Positions 23,052 to 32,528 of a DNA stretch of 64,000 nucleotides are shown in pieces. The notes below the pieces were generated by a model. It was not told the DNA's origin, did not search any database, and saw only the letters and a list, made by a program, of their open reading frames with translations. Both the position numbers and the translations under genes were made by a program. This stretch comes from Actinomadura atramentaria DSM 43919 (GTDB taxonomy: Bacteria; Actinomycetota; Actinomycetes; Streptosporangiales; Streptosporangiaceae). How positions within the stretch are numbered: the first letter of the stretch is position 1; the number at the start of each line of letters is the position of its first letter. The DNA is taken from the NCBI RefSeq assembly GCF_000381885.1, contig NZ_KB907211.1, forward strand, positions 372,001 to 436,000. Reading direction: 5' to 3'.

Positions 23052-25568
23052 TCAGTCCGCCAGGTCGGGCGGCAGGTCGCCGTCGTGGACGAACGTCAGG
23101 CGGCGCGTCGCCCGCGTGATCGCGACGTAGAGGTCCTGGCCGCCGCGCGGGGACGCCGCGAGCAGCCCCGCCGGATCGACGACGACCACCGCGTCGAACT
23201 CCAGGCCCTTCGCCTCGCCCGCGGTGAGCACGACCACCGGGGCGTCCAGCGCCTCCGGCGCCGCGCCGACGCCCGCGTCCGGCAGCGCCGCGCACACCGC
23301 CGCGTGCCGCCGCCCCGAAACGATCACCGCCAGCCGCCCGGCATCCACCTCATCGGCCGCGTCCTGTGCGGCGGGTGCCGCGTCCCGCGCAGCGGGCGAC
23401 GCCGCGTCGGCCGCAGCGACGGCCGCCGCGTCGGCGGCGGGCGGCGTGTTCGGCTCGGCGGTCGGGGTTTTGGTCGTGACCGCTGCCAGTTCGGTGGTGA
23501 TGAGCGCGGGGAGGGCGGTGGGGAGGTCGGTCGGGGAGACGCGGACGCGGAAGGGGGGCGGGCCGTCGTCGCGGACCGGTTCGGGCGGGACCTGGTCCGG
23601 GGCGACGCGCGCCAGGACGCGCTCCGCCACCCGCATGATCGCCGCCGGGGTCCGGTAGTTGACCATCAGCCGCTGCTCGCGCCACCGCCCCGCCACGTAC
23701 GGGTCCAGCATCTCGCCCCACGAGCGCGCGCCCGCCGCGCTGCCCGTCTGCGCGACGTCCCCCACGACCGTCAGGGACCGCGTCGGGACGCGCCGCATCA
23801 CCGACCGCCACGCCATCGCCGACAGCTCCTGCGCCTCGTCCACGATGACGTGCCCGTACGCCCACTCGCGGTCGGCGGCGGCGCGCTCGGCGGTCGTGCG
23901 GCGCGGCCCGTCGTCGGCGTTGCGGTCGGCCAGCGACGCGGCGTCCACCACGTCGGACTCCTCGATGCCCGCCGACTCCAGCACCTCGCGGGCGTACCGC
24001 TCGTCCACGGCGCGGGCCTGCGCGGCGGCGCGCTCGCGCGCCCGCTCCCGGGAGTCGTCGCGGCCCAGCCACTCGGCGGCCTCGTCCAGCAGCGGGACGT
24101 CCGCGACCGTCCACGGCAGGCCCGGCGGCCGCTCCAGCAGCGCCAGCTCGTCCGCCGTGAACGCGTCGCCGCCCGCGCGGCGCAGCGCGTCGGCGTCGGC
24201 GAACAGGCCGTCGAGCAGCCGCGCGGGCGTCAGCTCCGGCCACAGCGCGTCGATCGCGGCGCGGACGGCGGGCTGCTCCCACAGCATCGCCTTGGACAGG
24301 CGGACGTCCTCCTCGTCGAGCAGCGGATCGTCTTCGGCCTCGTCCATCAGCTCCTGGAGCCAGGCCGGGACGGTCCCCGCGTCGATCATCTCCTGGATCG
24401 GCTCGTCCGCCAGCGCGTCGTACTGCGCGGCCCGGTCGCGGGCGAGGGCGTCCAGCAGGTCGTGGACGAACAGCCGCCGCGCCACGTTGTGCCCGGCCCG
24501 CAGCGCGCGCGCCCGGTCCCGCGCGCGGCGGCACGCGTCCTCGGGAACGCGCAGCGTCAGCCCGTCCGCCTCGACCGCGAGGCCGCCCGGCGGGACGCGC
24601 TGCAGGTCGCGGACGGCCGCCTCGACCAGCCCCGCCATCCGGACGTCGCCCTTCACCACGGCGGCGTCCGGCGGTTCCTCGGCCGTCGCGCGCACGCCAG
24701 GGAACAGCTCCCCGACCGTCGCGAGCGCGACGTCGCTCTCCCCGAGGCCGGGCAGCACCTGCTCGATGTAGCGCAGGAACGTCGCGTTCGGCCCGACGAT
24801 GAGGACGCCGCGCCGCTCCAGCACGTCCCGGTAGGTGTAGAGCAGGTACGCGGCGCGGTGCAGCGCCGCGACGGTCTTTCCGGTGCCGGGCCCGCCCTGC
24901 ACGACGAGGACGCCCTGGAGCCCGGACCGGATCACCCGGTCCTGCTCCTCCTGGATCGTCGCGACGACGTCGCCCATCCGCCCGGTGCGCCCGCGCCGCA
25001 GCGCGGCGAGCAGCGCCGCCTCCCCGACGATCTCCGCGCGGTCGCCGGGCCGCAGCCCCGCCAGGTCGAAGACCTCGTCGTCGACCCGGCGGACCGTCCG
25101 GCCGCGCAGGTGCAGGTGGCGGCGGCGGGCGAGGGTGCCCGGGTCGCTCGCGGTGGCGGTGTAGAACGGCCGGGCCGCCGCCGCGCGCCAGTCGATGAGC
25201 AGGGGTTCGCGGTCCTCGTCGCGGAGTCCGACGCGGCCGACGTAGAACGTGTCGCCGGGCTCGTCGCCGTCGCCCCGGTGGTCGATCCGGCCGAAGACCA
25301 GCGCGCGCTCGACGCCGTTCAGCCGGGCGAGCCGCCGCCCGGCCTCGGCCACGCCCACCTCCCGCTCGATCTGCGCCTGGAAGCCCGCGCCGCCGCCCCG
25401 GCCCGGACCCGCCGACAGGACGCGCTCGGCCGCGGCCCGTTCCGCGTCCAGCCGGGCGTACACGCGCGCGACACGCCGCTGCTCGGCCGCGAGCGCGGCG
25501 GCGCGCGCGTCCCCGGGGGAGCGGTCGGCAGAAATTTCGGACGGGGGCTTGACTTGACCCGTGGACAT
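23052..25568 (-). CDS. helR: HelR/HelD-type UvrD-like helicase acting on RNA polymerase
   Basis: An 838-residue protein. The N-terminal ~60 residues are a charged coiled-coil; the following segment (RIDHRGDGDEPGDTFYVGRV, LLIDWRAAAARPFYTATASD) is typical of HelD proteins. The split helicase core has Walker A GGPGTGKTVAALHRAAYLLY near residue 225, Walker B VIVDEAQELSAMAW, VNYRTPAAIM and the C-terminal GEAKGLEFDAVVVVD and AITRATRRLTF. HelR removes stalled RNA polymerase and can confer rifamycin tolerance in actinomycetes. A Pro/Ala-rich insertion lies ~110-150 residues before the C-terminus. The rifampicin-associated element was not recognised upstream. Confidence 0.9.
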   Translation of the reverse strand: MSTGQVKPPSEISADRSPGDARAAALAAEQRRVARVYARLDAERAAAERVLSAGPGRGGGAGFQAQIEREVGVAEAGRRLARLNGVERALVFGRIDHRGDGDEPGDTFYVGRVGLRDEDREPLLIDWRAAAARPFYTATASDPGTLARRRHLHLRGRTVRRVDDEVFDLAGLRPGDRAEIVGEAALLAALRRGRTGRMGDVVATIQEEQDRVIRSGLQGVLVVQGGPGTGKTVAALHRAAYLLYTYRDVLERRGVLIVGPNATFLRYIEQVLPGLGESDVALATVGELFPGVRATAEEPPDAAVVKGDVRMAGLVEAAVRDLQRVPPGGLAVEADGLTLRVPEDACRRARDRARALRAGHNVARRLFVHDLLDALARDRAAQYDALADEPIQEMIDAGTVPAWLQELMDEAEDDPLLDEEDVRLSKAMLWEQPAVRAAIDALWPELTPARLLDGLFADADALRRAGGDAFTADELALLERPPGLPWTVADVPLLDEAAEWLGRDDSRERARERAAAQARAVDERYAREVLESAGIEESDVVDAASLADRNADDGPRRTTAERAAADREWAYGHVIVDEAQELSAMAWRSVMRRVPTRSLTVVGDVAQTGSAAGARSWGEMLDPYVAGRWREQRLMVNYRTPAAIMRVAERVLARVAPDQVPPEPVRDDGPPPFRVRVSPTDLPTALPALITTELAAVTTKTPTAEPNTPPAADAAAVAAADAASPAARDAAPAAQDAADEVDAGRLAVIVSGRRHAAVCAALPDAGVGAAPEALDAPVVVLTAGEAKGLEFDAVVVVDPAGLLAASPRGGQDLYVAITRATRRLTFVHDGDLPPDLAD

Positions 25569-25762
25569 GTCTCAGCTACACTCCATCTCAAGATGGGTTT
25601 TCTCTGTCCAACTTGCTGACGCGAATTTCCAGCGTACCATGCGGGCCCCGCTTTCGATCATCGTCCGCCGCACGGCGGACACCTCGCGGGAACGTTCCGG
25701 CCACCCGCCGCGGTGAGGCTTTCGGGTGATCAACCCCGGAAACGTCCCGAAGGGTCTCCCAC

Positions 25763-27466
25763 ATGGCCGACGCCACTCCGGCGCTCCACCGCCGCTCCTT
25801 CCTGCTCACCACCGGTCTCGCCACCACGGGTCTCGCCGCCGGGGCCGCCGGCGCGGCCGTCCTGCCCGGCGCCGCCGCGCACGCCGCCACGCCCGGCCGC
25901 GCGCTGAAGCACGACCCGTTCACGCTCGGCGTCGCGTCCGGCGACCCCGCGCCCGACGGCTTCGTCCTGTGGACGCGCCTCGCGCTCGATCCCGCCGCCG
26001 ACGACGGCCTCGGCGGCATGCCGGCGCGGACCCTGCCCGTCGAATGGCAGATCGCGGAGGACGCCCGGTTCCGCCGGATCGTCCGGCGCGGCGTCGCCGC
26101 CGCGTCGCCGAAGGCCGCGCACAGCGTCCACGTCGAGGTCCGCGGCCTGCGCCCCGGCCGCGAGTACTGGTACCGGTTCCGCACCGACCGGTACGTGTCG
26201 CCGGTCGGCCTGACCCGCACCGCGCCGCGCGCCGACACGTTCGGGCCCGAGCTGGCGATGGCGTTCGTGTCGTGCGCCCAGTACGAGCACGGCTACTTCT
26301 CGTCCTACCGGCGGCTCGCCGAGGACCACCCCGACCTGGTGCTCCACCTCGGCGACTACCAGTACGAGTACAAGAAGGACGTCTACACGATCCCGGGCGG
26401 CAACATCCGCGACCACGCGGGCCCCGAGACCGTCACGCTCGCCAACTACCGGCAGCGCCACGCCCAGTACAAGGCCGACCCCGACCTCCAGGCCGCGCAC
26501 GCCGCCGCGCCGTGGCTCGTGGTGTTCGACGACCACGAGGTCGAGAACAACTGGGCGGGCTACGTGCCCGAGGACGGCTCCGACACCCCCGACCGCGCCG
26601 ACTTCGCGCGCCGCCGGGCCGCCGCGTTCCAGGCGTACTACGAGAACATGCCGCTGCGCCGCACGTCGATCCCGCGCGGGCCGGACATGCAGCTCTTCCG
26701 CCGGGTCGCCTGGGGCCGCCTCGCCAACTTCCACATGCTCGACACCCGCCAGTTCCGCGACGACCAGGCGTGCGGCGACGGCTACCGCGACTGCGCGGCC
26801 GCGTCCGACACCGCGCGCAGCATCACCGGCGACCGGCAGGAGAAGTGGCTGATCGACGGGTTCCGCCGGTCGCACGCGCGCTGGGACGTCCTCGGCCAGC
26901 AGGTGTTCTTCGCGCAGCGCGACAACAACGCCGGGCCCGCCAAGATCACCAGCATGGACGCCTGGGACGGCTACGTCGCGTCCCGCTCCCGCATCACCAA
27001 GGGCTGGGTGGACGCGAAGGTCCGCAACGCCGTCGTGCTCACCGGCGACGTCCACGCGCACTGGGCGAGCGACCTCAAGCTCGACTACGACGACCCGACG
27101 GGGAAGACCGTCGGCTCCGAGCTGGTCTGCACGTCGATCTCCACGACGGGCGACGGCGCGGACTCCGACCCCGCCAAGCACCCGTACCTCAAGATCAACC
27201 CGCACCTGAAGTTCTACAACAACCAGCGCGGCTACGTCCTGACCAAGATCGGCAAGGACGAGATGCGCGCCGACTTCCGCACGCTCCCGACCGTCCGCAC
27301 GCCCGGCGCGCCCGTCTCCACCAAGGCGACGTTCGTCATCCAGGACCGCGTGCCCGGTGTGCAGCAGACGTACCTGCGCCCGCTGCCGACGACGTTCGCG
27401 GCGGCGCGCCGGTCGGACGCGTCGATCATCGACGAGACGGTCCGCAACGAGACCGAGCCGTCCTGA
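25763..27466 (+). CDS. phoD: PhoD-type alkaline phosphatase/phosphodiesterase, Tat-exported
   Basis: A 567-residue protein with a twin-arginine signal (HRRSFLLTTGLATTGLAAGA, probable cleavage after AHAATPG region). The N-terminal PhoD domain (FTLGVASGDPAPDGFVLWTR) is followed by the metallophosphatase with metal-binding segments VSCAQYEHGYFS, LHLGDYQYEY, FDDHEVENNWAG and LTGDVHAHW. It hydrolyses phosphodiesters and monoesters outside the cell to release phosphate. A clear Pho box was not found in the 194 nt upstream shared with helR. Confidence 0.95.
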   Translation: MADATPALHRRSFLLTTGLATTGLAAGAAGAAVLPGAAAHAATPGRALKHDPFTLGVASGDPAPDGFVLWTRLALDPAADDGLGGMPARTLPVEWQIAEDARFRRIVRRGVAAASPKAAHSVHVEVRGLRPGREYWYRFRTDRYVSPVGLTRTAPRADTFGPELAMAFVSCAQYEHGYFSSYRRLAEDHPDLVLHLGDYQYEYKKDVYTIPGGNIRDHAGPETVTLANYRQRHAQYKADPDLQAAHAAAPWLVVFDDHEVENNWAGYVPEDGSDTPDRADFARRRAAAFQAYYENMPLRRTSIPRGPDMQLFRRVAWGRLANFHMLDTRQFRDDQACGDGYRDCAAASDTARSITGDRQEKWLIDGFRRSHARWDVLGQQVFFAQRDNNAGPAKITSMDAWDGYVASRSRITKGWVDAKVRNAVVLTGDVHAHWASDLKLDYDDPTGKTVGSELVCTSISTTGDGADSDPAKHPYLKINPHLKFYNNQRGYVLTKIGKDEMRADFRTLPTVRTPGAPVSTKATFVIQDRVPGVQQTYLRPLPTTFAAARRSDASIIDETVRNETEPS

Positions 27467-27483
27467 CGCGGGGCTGACGGCCA

Positions 27484-28548
27484 TCAGTCGCCGAGGATCG
27501 CGTCGAGGTCGTAGGCGACCGGCACCTCCAGTTGCTCGTAGGTGCAGGACTCCGGCGCGCGGTCCGGCCGCCAGCGGCGGAACCGGGCCGTGTGCCGGAA
27601 CCGGTCGCCCTCCATCGCGTCGTAGGCGACCTCGACGACGATCTCGGGCCGCAGCGCCACCCACTCCAGGTTCTTGCCGCCGGACCAGCGCGACACCGCG
27701 CCGGGCATCCGGTCGGCGGTGCTCTCGGACTGCCGCGCCCACTCCGCCCACGGGTGGCCGTCGAGGTCGTCCATCCGGTACGGGGCCAGCTCGTCCACCA
27801 GTTCGGCGCGGCGCTTCATCGTGAACGACGCGGCGACGCCGACGTGCTGGAGGCGGCCGTCGTCGTCGTAGAGGCCGAGCAGCAGCGATCCGACGATCGG
27901 GCCGGACTTGTGCCAGCGGAACCCGGCGACGACGCAGTCGGCCGTGCGCTCGTGCTTGATCTTGAACATCGTGCGCTTGCCCGGCTGGTACACGCCGTCG
28001 CGGCGCTTGGCGACCACGCCGTCGAGGCCCGCGCCCTCGAACGTCTCGAACCACTGGAGCGCCTGCGCGTACGAGTCGGACGCGGGCGTCACGTGGACGG
28101 GGGCGCGCGCGTCCGCCAGCGCGGCGACGAGCCGGTCGCGGCGCTCCCCGAACGGGACGTCCAGCAGCGACTCGCTGCCCAGGGCGAGCAGGTCGAACGC
28201 GACGAACGACGCGGGCGTCTCGGCCGCCAGCAGCTTCACCCGCGACGCCGCCGGGTGGATGCGCTGCTGGAGCCGGTCGAAGTCGAGCCGGGAGCCGTGC
28301 CGCAGGACGATCTCGCCGTCCACCGCGCAGCGCTCCGGCAACTCGCGGCGCGCGGCCTCCACCACCTCGGGGAAGTAGCGGGTCAGCGGCTTGCGGCCCC
28401 GGCTCGCCAGCTCCACGTCGTCGCCGTCGCGGAAGACGATGCAGCGGAAGCCGTCCCACTTGGGCTCGTACAGCACGTCGCCGCGCGGCATCGCGGCGAC
28501 CGCCTTGGCCAGCATCGGTTCCAGCGGTGGGCTGATCGGCAGGTCCAT
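27484..28548 (-). CDS. ATP-dependent DNA ligase, LigC/LigD-ligase type
   Basis: A 354-residue ligase with the adenylation motif YEPKWDGFRCIVF (lysine nucleophile), CAVDGEIVL, FVAFDLLALG, LDGVVAKRRDGVYQPGKRT, KIKHERTADCVVAG and a C-terminal OB-fold (VVEVAYDAMEGDRFRHTARF). No polymerase domain is attached; a stand-alone LigD-like polymerase is 15 kb away. It is likely used in end joining or base-excision repair. The ATG at 28548 gives the conserved N-terminus (ISPPLEPMLAKAV). Confidence 0.94.
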   Translation of the reverse strand: MDLPISPPLEPMLAKAVAAMPRGDVLYEPKWDGFRCIVFRDGDDVELASRGRKPLTRYFPEVVEAARRELPERCAVDGEIVLRHGSRLDFDRLQQRIHPAASRVKLLAAETPASFVAFDLLALGSESLLDVPFGERRDRLVAALADARAPVHVTPASDSYAQALQWFETFEGAGLDGVVAKRRDGVYQPGKRTMFKIKHERTADCVVAGFRWHKSGPIVGSLLLGLYDDDGRLQHVGVAASFTMKRRAELVDELAPYRMDDLDGHPWAEWARQSESTADRMPGAVSRWSGGKNLEWVALRPEIVVEVAYDAMEGDRFRHTARFRRWRPDRAPESCTYEQLEVPVAYDLDAILGD

Positions 28549-28612
28549 GCCCCCATCCTGCGCCCCGCCACCGACAGAACAGGCCACCGGGGCTCGGCTA
28601 ACCTTGCAGGTC

Positions 28613-29311
28613 ATGCGCCGTCTCCTCCCCGAACCCGCCGCCGACGCCGACCCGCTCGACGCCTACGCGGACGCGCCGCCGCTGCGGATCGGGATGGTCG
28701 CCAGCGTGGACGGGTCCGTCACCGACGCCGAGGGCTGGACGGACGGGCTCGGCGGCGACGCCGACTTCCGCGTCTTCCGGGCGCTGCGGGCGCTCGCCGA
28801 CGGGATTCTGGTCGGCGCGGGCACCGTCCGCACCGGGCGGCTCGGCCCGGCGAAACTGTCGCCCGCGCTGCGCGCCGCGCGGGGCGGGCCGCCCGCGCCG
28901 ATCGTCGTCGTCAGCGGCACCCTCGACCTGGACTTCGCGCTGCCGCTGTTCACCGCCGCCGAGACGCCGACGCTCGTCGTGACGTGCGCGGCGGCGCTGC
29001 GCGGCCGGACGCCGCCGCCCGTCCCGCTCGTCGTCGCGGGCGGCGACCGGATCGACCTGCCCGCCGCGCTCGCCGCGCTGCGCGCCGACCACGGGCTGGA
29101 CCGGCTGCTGTGCGAGGGCGGCCCGGCGCTCGCGACGTCCCTGATCCGGCTGGGCCTGGCCGACGAACTGTGCCTCAGCCTCGCCCCGACCCTCCTCGGC
29201 GCGGCCCACCGCACGCCGCTCGTCGGGGAACTGCCCGCGGAGATCCCGCTGCGGCCGTCCGCCGTTCTCGAAGACGACGGCGTCCTCTTCCTGCGGTACC
29301 GCCTGCGCTGA
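28613..29311 (+). CDS. RibD C-terminal / dihydrofolate-reductase-like pyrimidine reductase family protein
   Basis: A 232-residue protein of the RibD-C superfamily: GMVASVDGSVTDAEGWTDG at the substrate site, ALRALADGILVGAGTVRTG for NADPH binding, and LLCEGGPALATSLIRLGLAD near the C-terminus. No deaminase domain is fused and no other riboflavin gene is near, so its true substrate is uncertain. TAACCT lies 8 nt before the ATG, suggesting a leaderless mRNA. It is divergent from the ligase. Confidence 0.87.
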   Translation: MRRLLPEPAADADPLDAYADAPPLRIGMVASVDGSVTDAEGWTDGLGGDADFRVFRALRALADGILVGAGTVRTGRLGPAKLSPALRAARGGPPAPIVVVSGTLDLDFALPLFTAAETPTLVVTCAAALRGRTPPPVPLVVAGGDRIDLPAALAALRADHGLDRLLCEGGPALATSLIRLGLADELCLSLAPTLLGAAHRTPLVGELPAEIPLRPSAVLEDDGVLFLRYRLR

Positions 29312-29375
29312 CCCCGCGAGTTCTCCGGAACGCCGGTATGGGCCTGTACCCGCTTGTCACACTGAGGGCCACGCT

Positions 29376-29807
29376 GTGGACGAGGGGCCGGACGAGGGGG
29401 TGGACGTGGACGTCGTCGCGCTGGTCGCGTGGGTGGCGGGGGCCGCGGTGGGCGTCCACCTGCTGGCGCGGCTGTGCCGGGGCGGGGGCGCGCGGCTGCG
29501 GGCGACGAAGGTGACGCGGTTCCCGATGCTGCTGCTCGGCGGGCACCCGGCGACGTCCGTCGCGGGGCTCGCGCTGTGGATCGCGTTCCTGGCCACCGGT
29601 GACCGGCGCTGCGCGTGGGCGGCGTTCGCGGTGCTGCTCGTCGCGGCCGTCGAGGGGTTCCTGCTGTTCACCCGCTGGCTCGTCGGACGCGGCGGCCGCC
29701 ACGCGCGCGGCGCGTCCGGCCCCCTCCCCGCCCGCGCCCTGCTCGCCCACGGCCTGTTCGCGGCGCTGACCCTCGTCCTCGTCCTGACCGTCGCCCTGCA
29801 CGCCTGA
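29376..29807 (+). CDS. Small integral membrane protein of unknown function
   Basis: A 143-residue protein from a GTG start with four predicted membrane helices (VVALVAWVAGAAVGVHLLA; ATSVAGLALWIAFLA; AAFAVLLVAAVEGFLLF; ALLAHGLFAALTLVLVLTVA). The short loops are Arg/Gly-rich. I recognise no family with confidence. It is convergent with the acetyltransferase gene at 29811. Confidence 0.75.
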   Translation: MDEGPDEGVDVDVVALVAWVAGAAVGVHLLARLCRGGGARLRATKVTRFPMLLLGGHPATSVAGLALWIAFLATGDRRCAWAAFAVLLVAAVEGFLLFTRWLVGRGGRHARGASGPLPARALLAHGLFAALTLVLVLTVALHA

Positions 29808-29810
29808 CGG

Positions 29811-30323
29811 TCAGTCGAGGGCCCAGACGGTTTCGCCGTCCTCGCGGGCGGTGGTGGGGTGGAGGCCGCAGCGGGCGGCGACGCGGGCGGACGCGGTGTT
29901 GGCGGGGTGGATGTTCGCGGTGATCCGCGCGGCGCCGTGCGCGCGGAGCCGGTCGATGACCGCCGCCGCGGCCTCGGTGGCGAAGCCGAAGCCTTGGTAG
30001 GGCATGCCGACCGTCCACGCGACGGCCGCGCCCGGGCCGTCCTCGCCCGGGGTCACGGTCGCCTGGACGTGGCCGATCGCGCGGCCGTCGCGCCGCCGCC
30101 GCATGATCCAGTTCAGCCAGACCTGCCGGTGGAACGGCGCGGGACCGGCGGCGAGCCGGGCGTAGCGGGCGCGCAGCTCGGCGGGCGGCAGCGGCGCGCC
30201 GCCGATGTGGACGTGCAGGCGCTCGTCGTCCAGGACGGCCGCCATCTCGTCGGCGTGGTGCTCGGCCAGCGGCTCCAGGTCCAGGCGCGCGGTCCGCAGC
30301 GGGGCGGCGAGGGCGTCGGTCAC
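29811..30323 (-). CDS. GNAT acetyltransferase, RimJ/RimL type
   Basis: A 170-residue protein beginning LRTARLDLEPLAEHHADEMA, the usual N-terminus of the RimJ/RimL group. The acetyl-CoA region reads AVAWTVGMPYQGFGFATEAA and the end is ANIHPANTASARVAARCGLH. It probably acetylates an N-terminal or small-molecule amino group; the target is unknown. Confidence 0.88.
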   Translation of the reverse strand: MTDALAAPLRTARLDLEPLAEHHADEMAAVLDDERLHVHIGGAPLPPAELRARYARLAAGPAPFHRQVWLNWIMRRRRDGRAIGHVQATVTPGEDGPGAAVAWTVGMPYQGFGFATEAAAAVIDRLRAHGAARITANIHPANTASARVAARCGLHPTTAREDGETVWALD

Positions 30324-30333
30324 GCCGTCGAGC

Positions 30334-30894
30334 TTAGGGGCCCGGGGCGCGGAGGCGGCGGGTCCACGGGCCGGAGGGGTGGCGTTCGGGGTCGAGCCAC
30401 AGCCACGGCTGGACGGCGCGGAAGTCCGGCGCGGCGGCGGCGTCCCACGGCGGGAGGCCCGCCTCGTCCGCCCAGACGACCTGGAGGAACGGCAGCGGCG
30501 GCCGCCGGTAGAAGGAGACCGCGCCGGGGAGCAGCGCCGCGTACCAGCGGACGTCGGCGGCGCGGAACTCGGCGGGCCGCCCGCGGACGGCGGCGGGGCG
30601 GCGCTCGCCGTCGTCCGGCCCGGTCCCGGCGGCGGTGCGGCGGCCGAGGGCGTTCAGGATCTCCTCGGTCTCGTAGACGTCCGCCCCGAACATCGCCAGC
30701 TCGGGCGCGCGGTGGCTGTGCCACAGGCCGATGGTGTAAGCCCAGCCGGGCAGGCCGCCCTCGGGCTGGACGAGCACGGTGCTCCACCCGTATTCGGTGA
30801 TGTGGACGATCGTGCGGAGCAGGAAGTGGTCGAGTCGCCGCCGGTCGCCGTAGTCGCGGCAGAGCACGCAGTGACAGGGCGGGCGGGGGGACAT
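30334..30894 (-). CDS. DUF4262-family protein
   Basis: A 186-residue protein from the ATG at 30894. An N-terminal CHCVLCRDYGD with two Cys and a His could bind metal. The rest matches DUF4262: VHITEYGWSTVLVQPEGGLP, WAYTIGLWHSHRAPELAMFG, then a C-terminal region with FLQVVWADEAG. The function is unknown; the frame upstream of 30894 is not conserved-looking. It sits 10 nt upstream of the RimJ-like gene on the same strand. Confidence 0.8.
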   Translation of the reverse strand: MSPRPPCHCVLCRDYGDRRRLDHFLLRTIVHITEYGWSTVLVQPEGGLPGWAYTIGLWHSHRAPELAMFGADVYETEEILNALGRRTAAGTGPDDGERRPAAVRGRPAEFRAADVRWYAALLPGAVSFYRRPPLPFLQVVWADEAGLPPWDAAAAPDFRAVQPWLWLDPERHPSGPWTRRLRAPGP

Positions 30895-31053
30895 GACGGT
30901 CAGCTTACGGTTCGGGCGGAAAGCCCGTCCCGCCGGGAGCCGGTACGCCCCGTGATAGGGCGAATTCCGCGTTCGTCCGGGAACGCCGGATAAGGGCGGA
31001 TGGCCTGATCCGGCCACGCATCCGGCCGGCCGTCCGCCGCGCTGCGAAGATCG

Positions 31054-31860
31054 TTGACCGTGACCAGCGAGCAGCTTCCGCCCGGGGTGGACCCGGACGT
31101 CCCCTCAACGGCCCGGATGTACGACTACTACCTGGGCGGCAAGAACAACTACCGGGTCGACCGGGAGCGCGCGGAGCAGGTCATCGCGGCGTTCCCCGGG
31201 GCGCGCGAGGCCGCCCGCGCGAACCGGGCGTTCCTCGGCGCGGCCGTCCGCACGATGGCGCGGAACGGGGTGGACCAGTTCGTGGACCTCGGCGCGGGGC
31301 TGCCGACGCAGGGCCACGTCCACGAGGTCGCGCGGCCGCTGCAGTCGGGGACGCGCGTGGTGTACGTCGACATCGACCCGGTCGCGTGCGCGCACGCGCG
31401 GGCGCTGCTGCCCGACGACGCGACGGCCGTCGTCCACGCCGACATCCGCCGCCCGGCGGACGTCCTGGACGACCCGCAGGTCGCGCGGCTCATCGACTGG
31501 GACCGGCCGGTCGGGCTGCTGCTGATCTCGGTGCTGCACTTCATCGACGACGCCGACGACCCGGCGGGCATCATCGGCGCGTTCACCGGGCGCATGGCGT
31601 CGGGGAGCCATCTCGCGCTGACCGTCGCGTCCGGCACGGACGCGCCCGCCGACACCGAGCGGATGGCCGACGCCTACAAGGGGTCGGGGACGGGCGTCGG
31701 CGGCCTGCGCGACCAGGCGCGGATCGAGGCGTTCTTCGCCGGGTTCCCGCTGCTCGCGCCCGGCCTGGTGGAGGTGCGGGACTGGCCGGACGCGCCCGCG
31801 TCGCCGCGTCCGGCGGCGGGGCCGGTGCGGCTGCTGGCGGGCGTCGGCCGCCGCCCCTAG
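31054..31860 (+). CDS. SAM-dependent methyltransferase, actinobacterial PF04672 (DUF574) family
   Basis: A 268-residue protein. The family signature is clear: STARMYDYYLGGKNNYRVDR at the N-terminus, ANRAFLGAAVRTMARNGVDQ, the SAM-binding FVDLGAGLPTQGHVHEVAR, VVYVDIDPVACAHARALL and LLISVLHFIDD. Actinomycetes often carry many copies and the methyl acceptors are unknown. Translation starts at TTG 31054 or at the GTG two codons later. Its stop shares CTAG with the stop of the convergent FhuF-like gene. Confidence 0.93.
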   Translation: MTVTSEQLPPGVDPDVPSTARMYDYYLGGKNNYRVDRERAEQVIAAFPGAREAARANRAFLGAAVRTMARNGVDQFVDLGAGLPTQGHVHEVARPLQSGTRVVYVDIDPVACAHARALLPDDATAVVHADIRRPADVLDDPQVARLIDWDRPVGLLLISVLHFIDDADDPAGIIGAFTGRMASGSHLALTVASGTDAPADTERMADAYKGSGTGVGGLRDQARIEAFFAGFPLLAPGLVEVRDWPDAPASPRPAAGPVRLLAGVGRRP

Positions 31861-32528
31861 CCCGCGAACGGGCAGTCGCCGCAGGGGGCGCCGGTCGGCA
31901 GCCGGTAGTACAGGCAGCAGCTCCGGCGGACGAAGAACGGGCGGCCGGGCGCGGCGAGCGTGCCCGTCCCGGCGAGCGGGCCGTCGAGCAGCCGCGCGCC
32001 GAGCGCGAGCGCGGCGGGGCGCAGCGCGGGCCGGGCCGTGACGAGCATCTGGAGCGCCCCGGCCAGCGCGGACGCCGCGTTGCCGCGCAGCAGCCCCGGC
32101 GCGATCTTGACGGCGCGGCGGGTCGCGGCGGCCAGCGGGTCGAGGAACGCGGCGGCGGCTGCGGCGACGTCGCCGTCCGCGCGGGCCGTGGGCGACGGGA
32201 CGCGCATGGGCGGCGTCGTCGCGGCGGCGGGCGCCCAGAAGACGCGGCCGGGGGACAGGTCCGGCACGACGCCGTCCGTCAGCAGCGCGCCGACGAGCGG
32301 CGACCACAGCCGCGCCGCGATCCCCAGGTGCCAGATCGACGCGGCGGGGCGCGACTGGTCCGTGCCGAGGCGGTCGGCGGTGCGGGCGACGCGGTCCGCC
32401 ACGTCGGCGTCGTCGGCCAGGACGTCGGCCAGGGAACGCCAGCCCGGCCCCGGCTCCGCGACCTCGACGGTGAAGAACGCGCCGAACTCGGCCAGTCCGG
32501 TCAGCGTCCGCGCGACGTCCCCGGTCAC
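31857..32528 (-). CDS. FhuF-like (2Fe-2S) protein, last gene of the cobalamin-uptake operon
   Basis: A 223-residue protein whose C-terminus holds the FhuF-type cluster motif C-C-x10-C-x2-C (RRSCCLYYRLPTGAPCGDC). The helical N-terminal part fits ferric-siderophore reductases. FhuF proteins reduce Fe(III) in hydroxamate siderophores. Here the gene is the fifth of an operon under a cobalamin riboswitch, so reduction of a corrinoid, or a joint role with iron import, is possible but unproven. GTG at 32528 overlaps the preceding stop. Confidence 0.85.
   Translation of the reverse strand: MTGDVARTLTGLAEFGAFFTVEVAEPGPGWRSLADVLADDADVADRVARTADRLGTDQSRPAASIWHLGIAARLWSPLVGALLTDGVVPDLSPGRVFWAPAAATTPPMRVPSPTARADGDVAAAAAAFLDPLAAATRRAVKIAPGLLRGNAASALAGALQMLVTARPALRPAALALGARLLDGPLAGTGTLAAPGRPFFVRRSCCLYYRLPTGAPCGDCPFAG

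Noticed and set aside
25569..25762. Rifampicin-associated element or Pho box between helR and phoD
   Set aside because: No convincing match to either consensus was found by eye.
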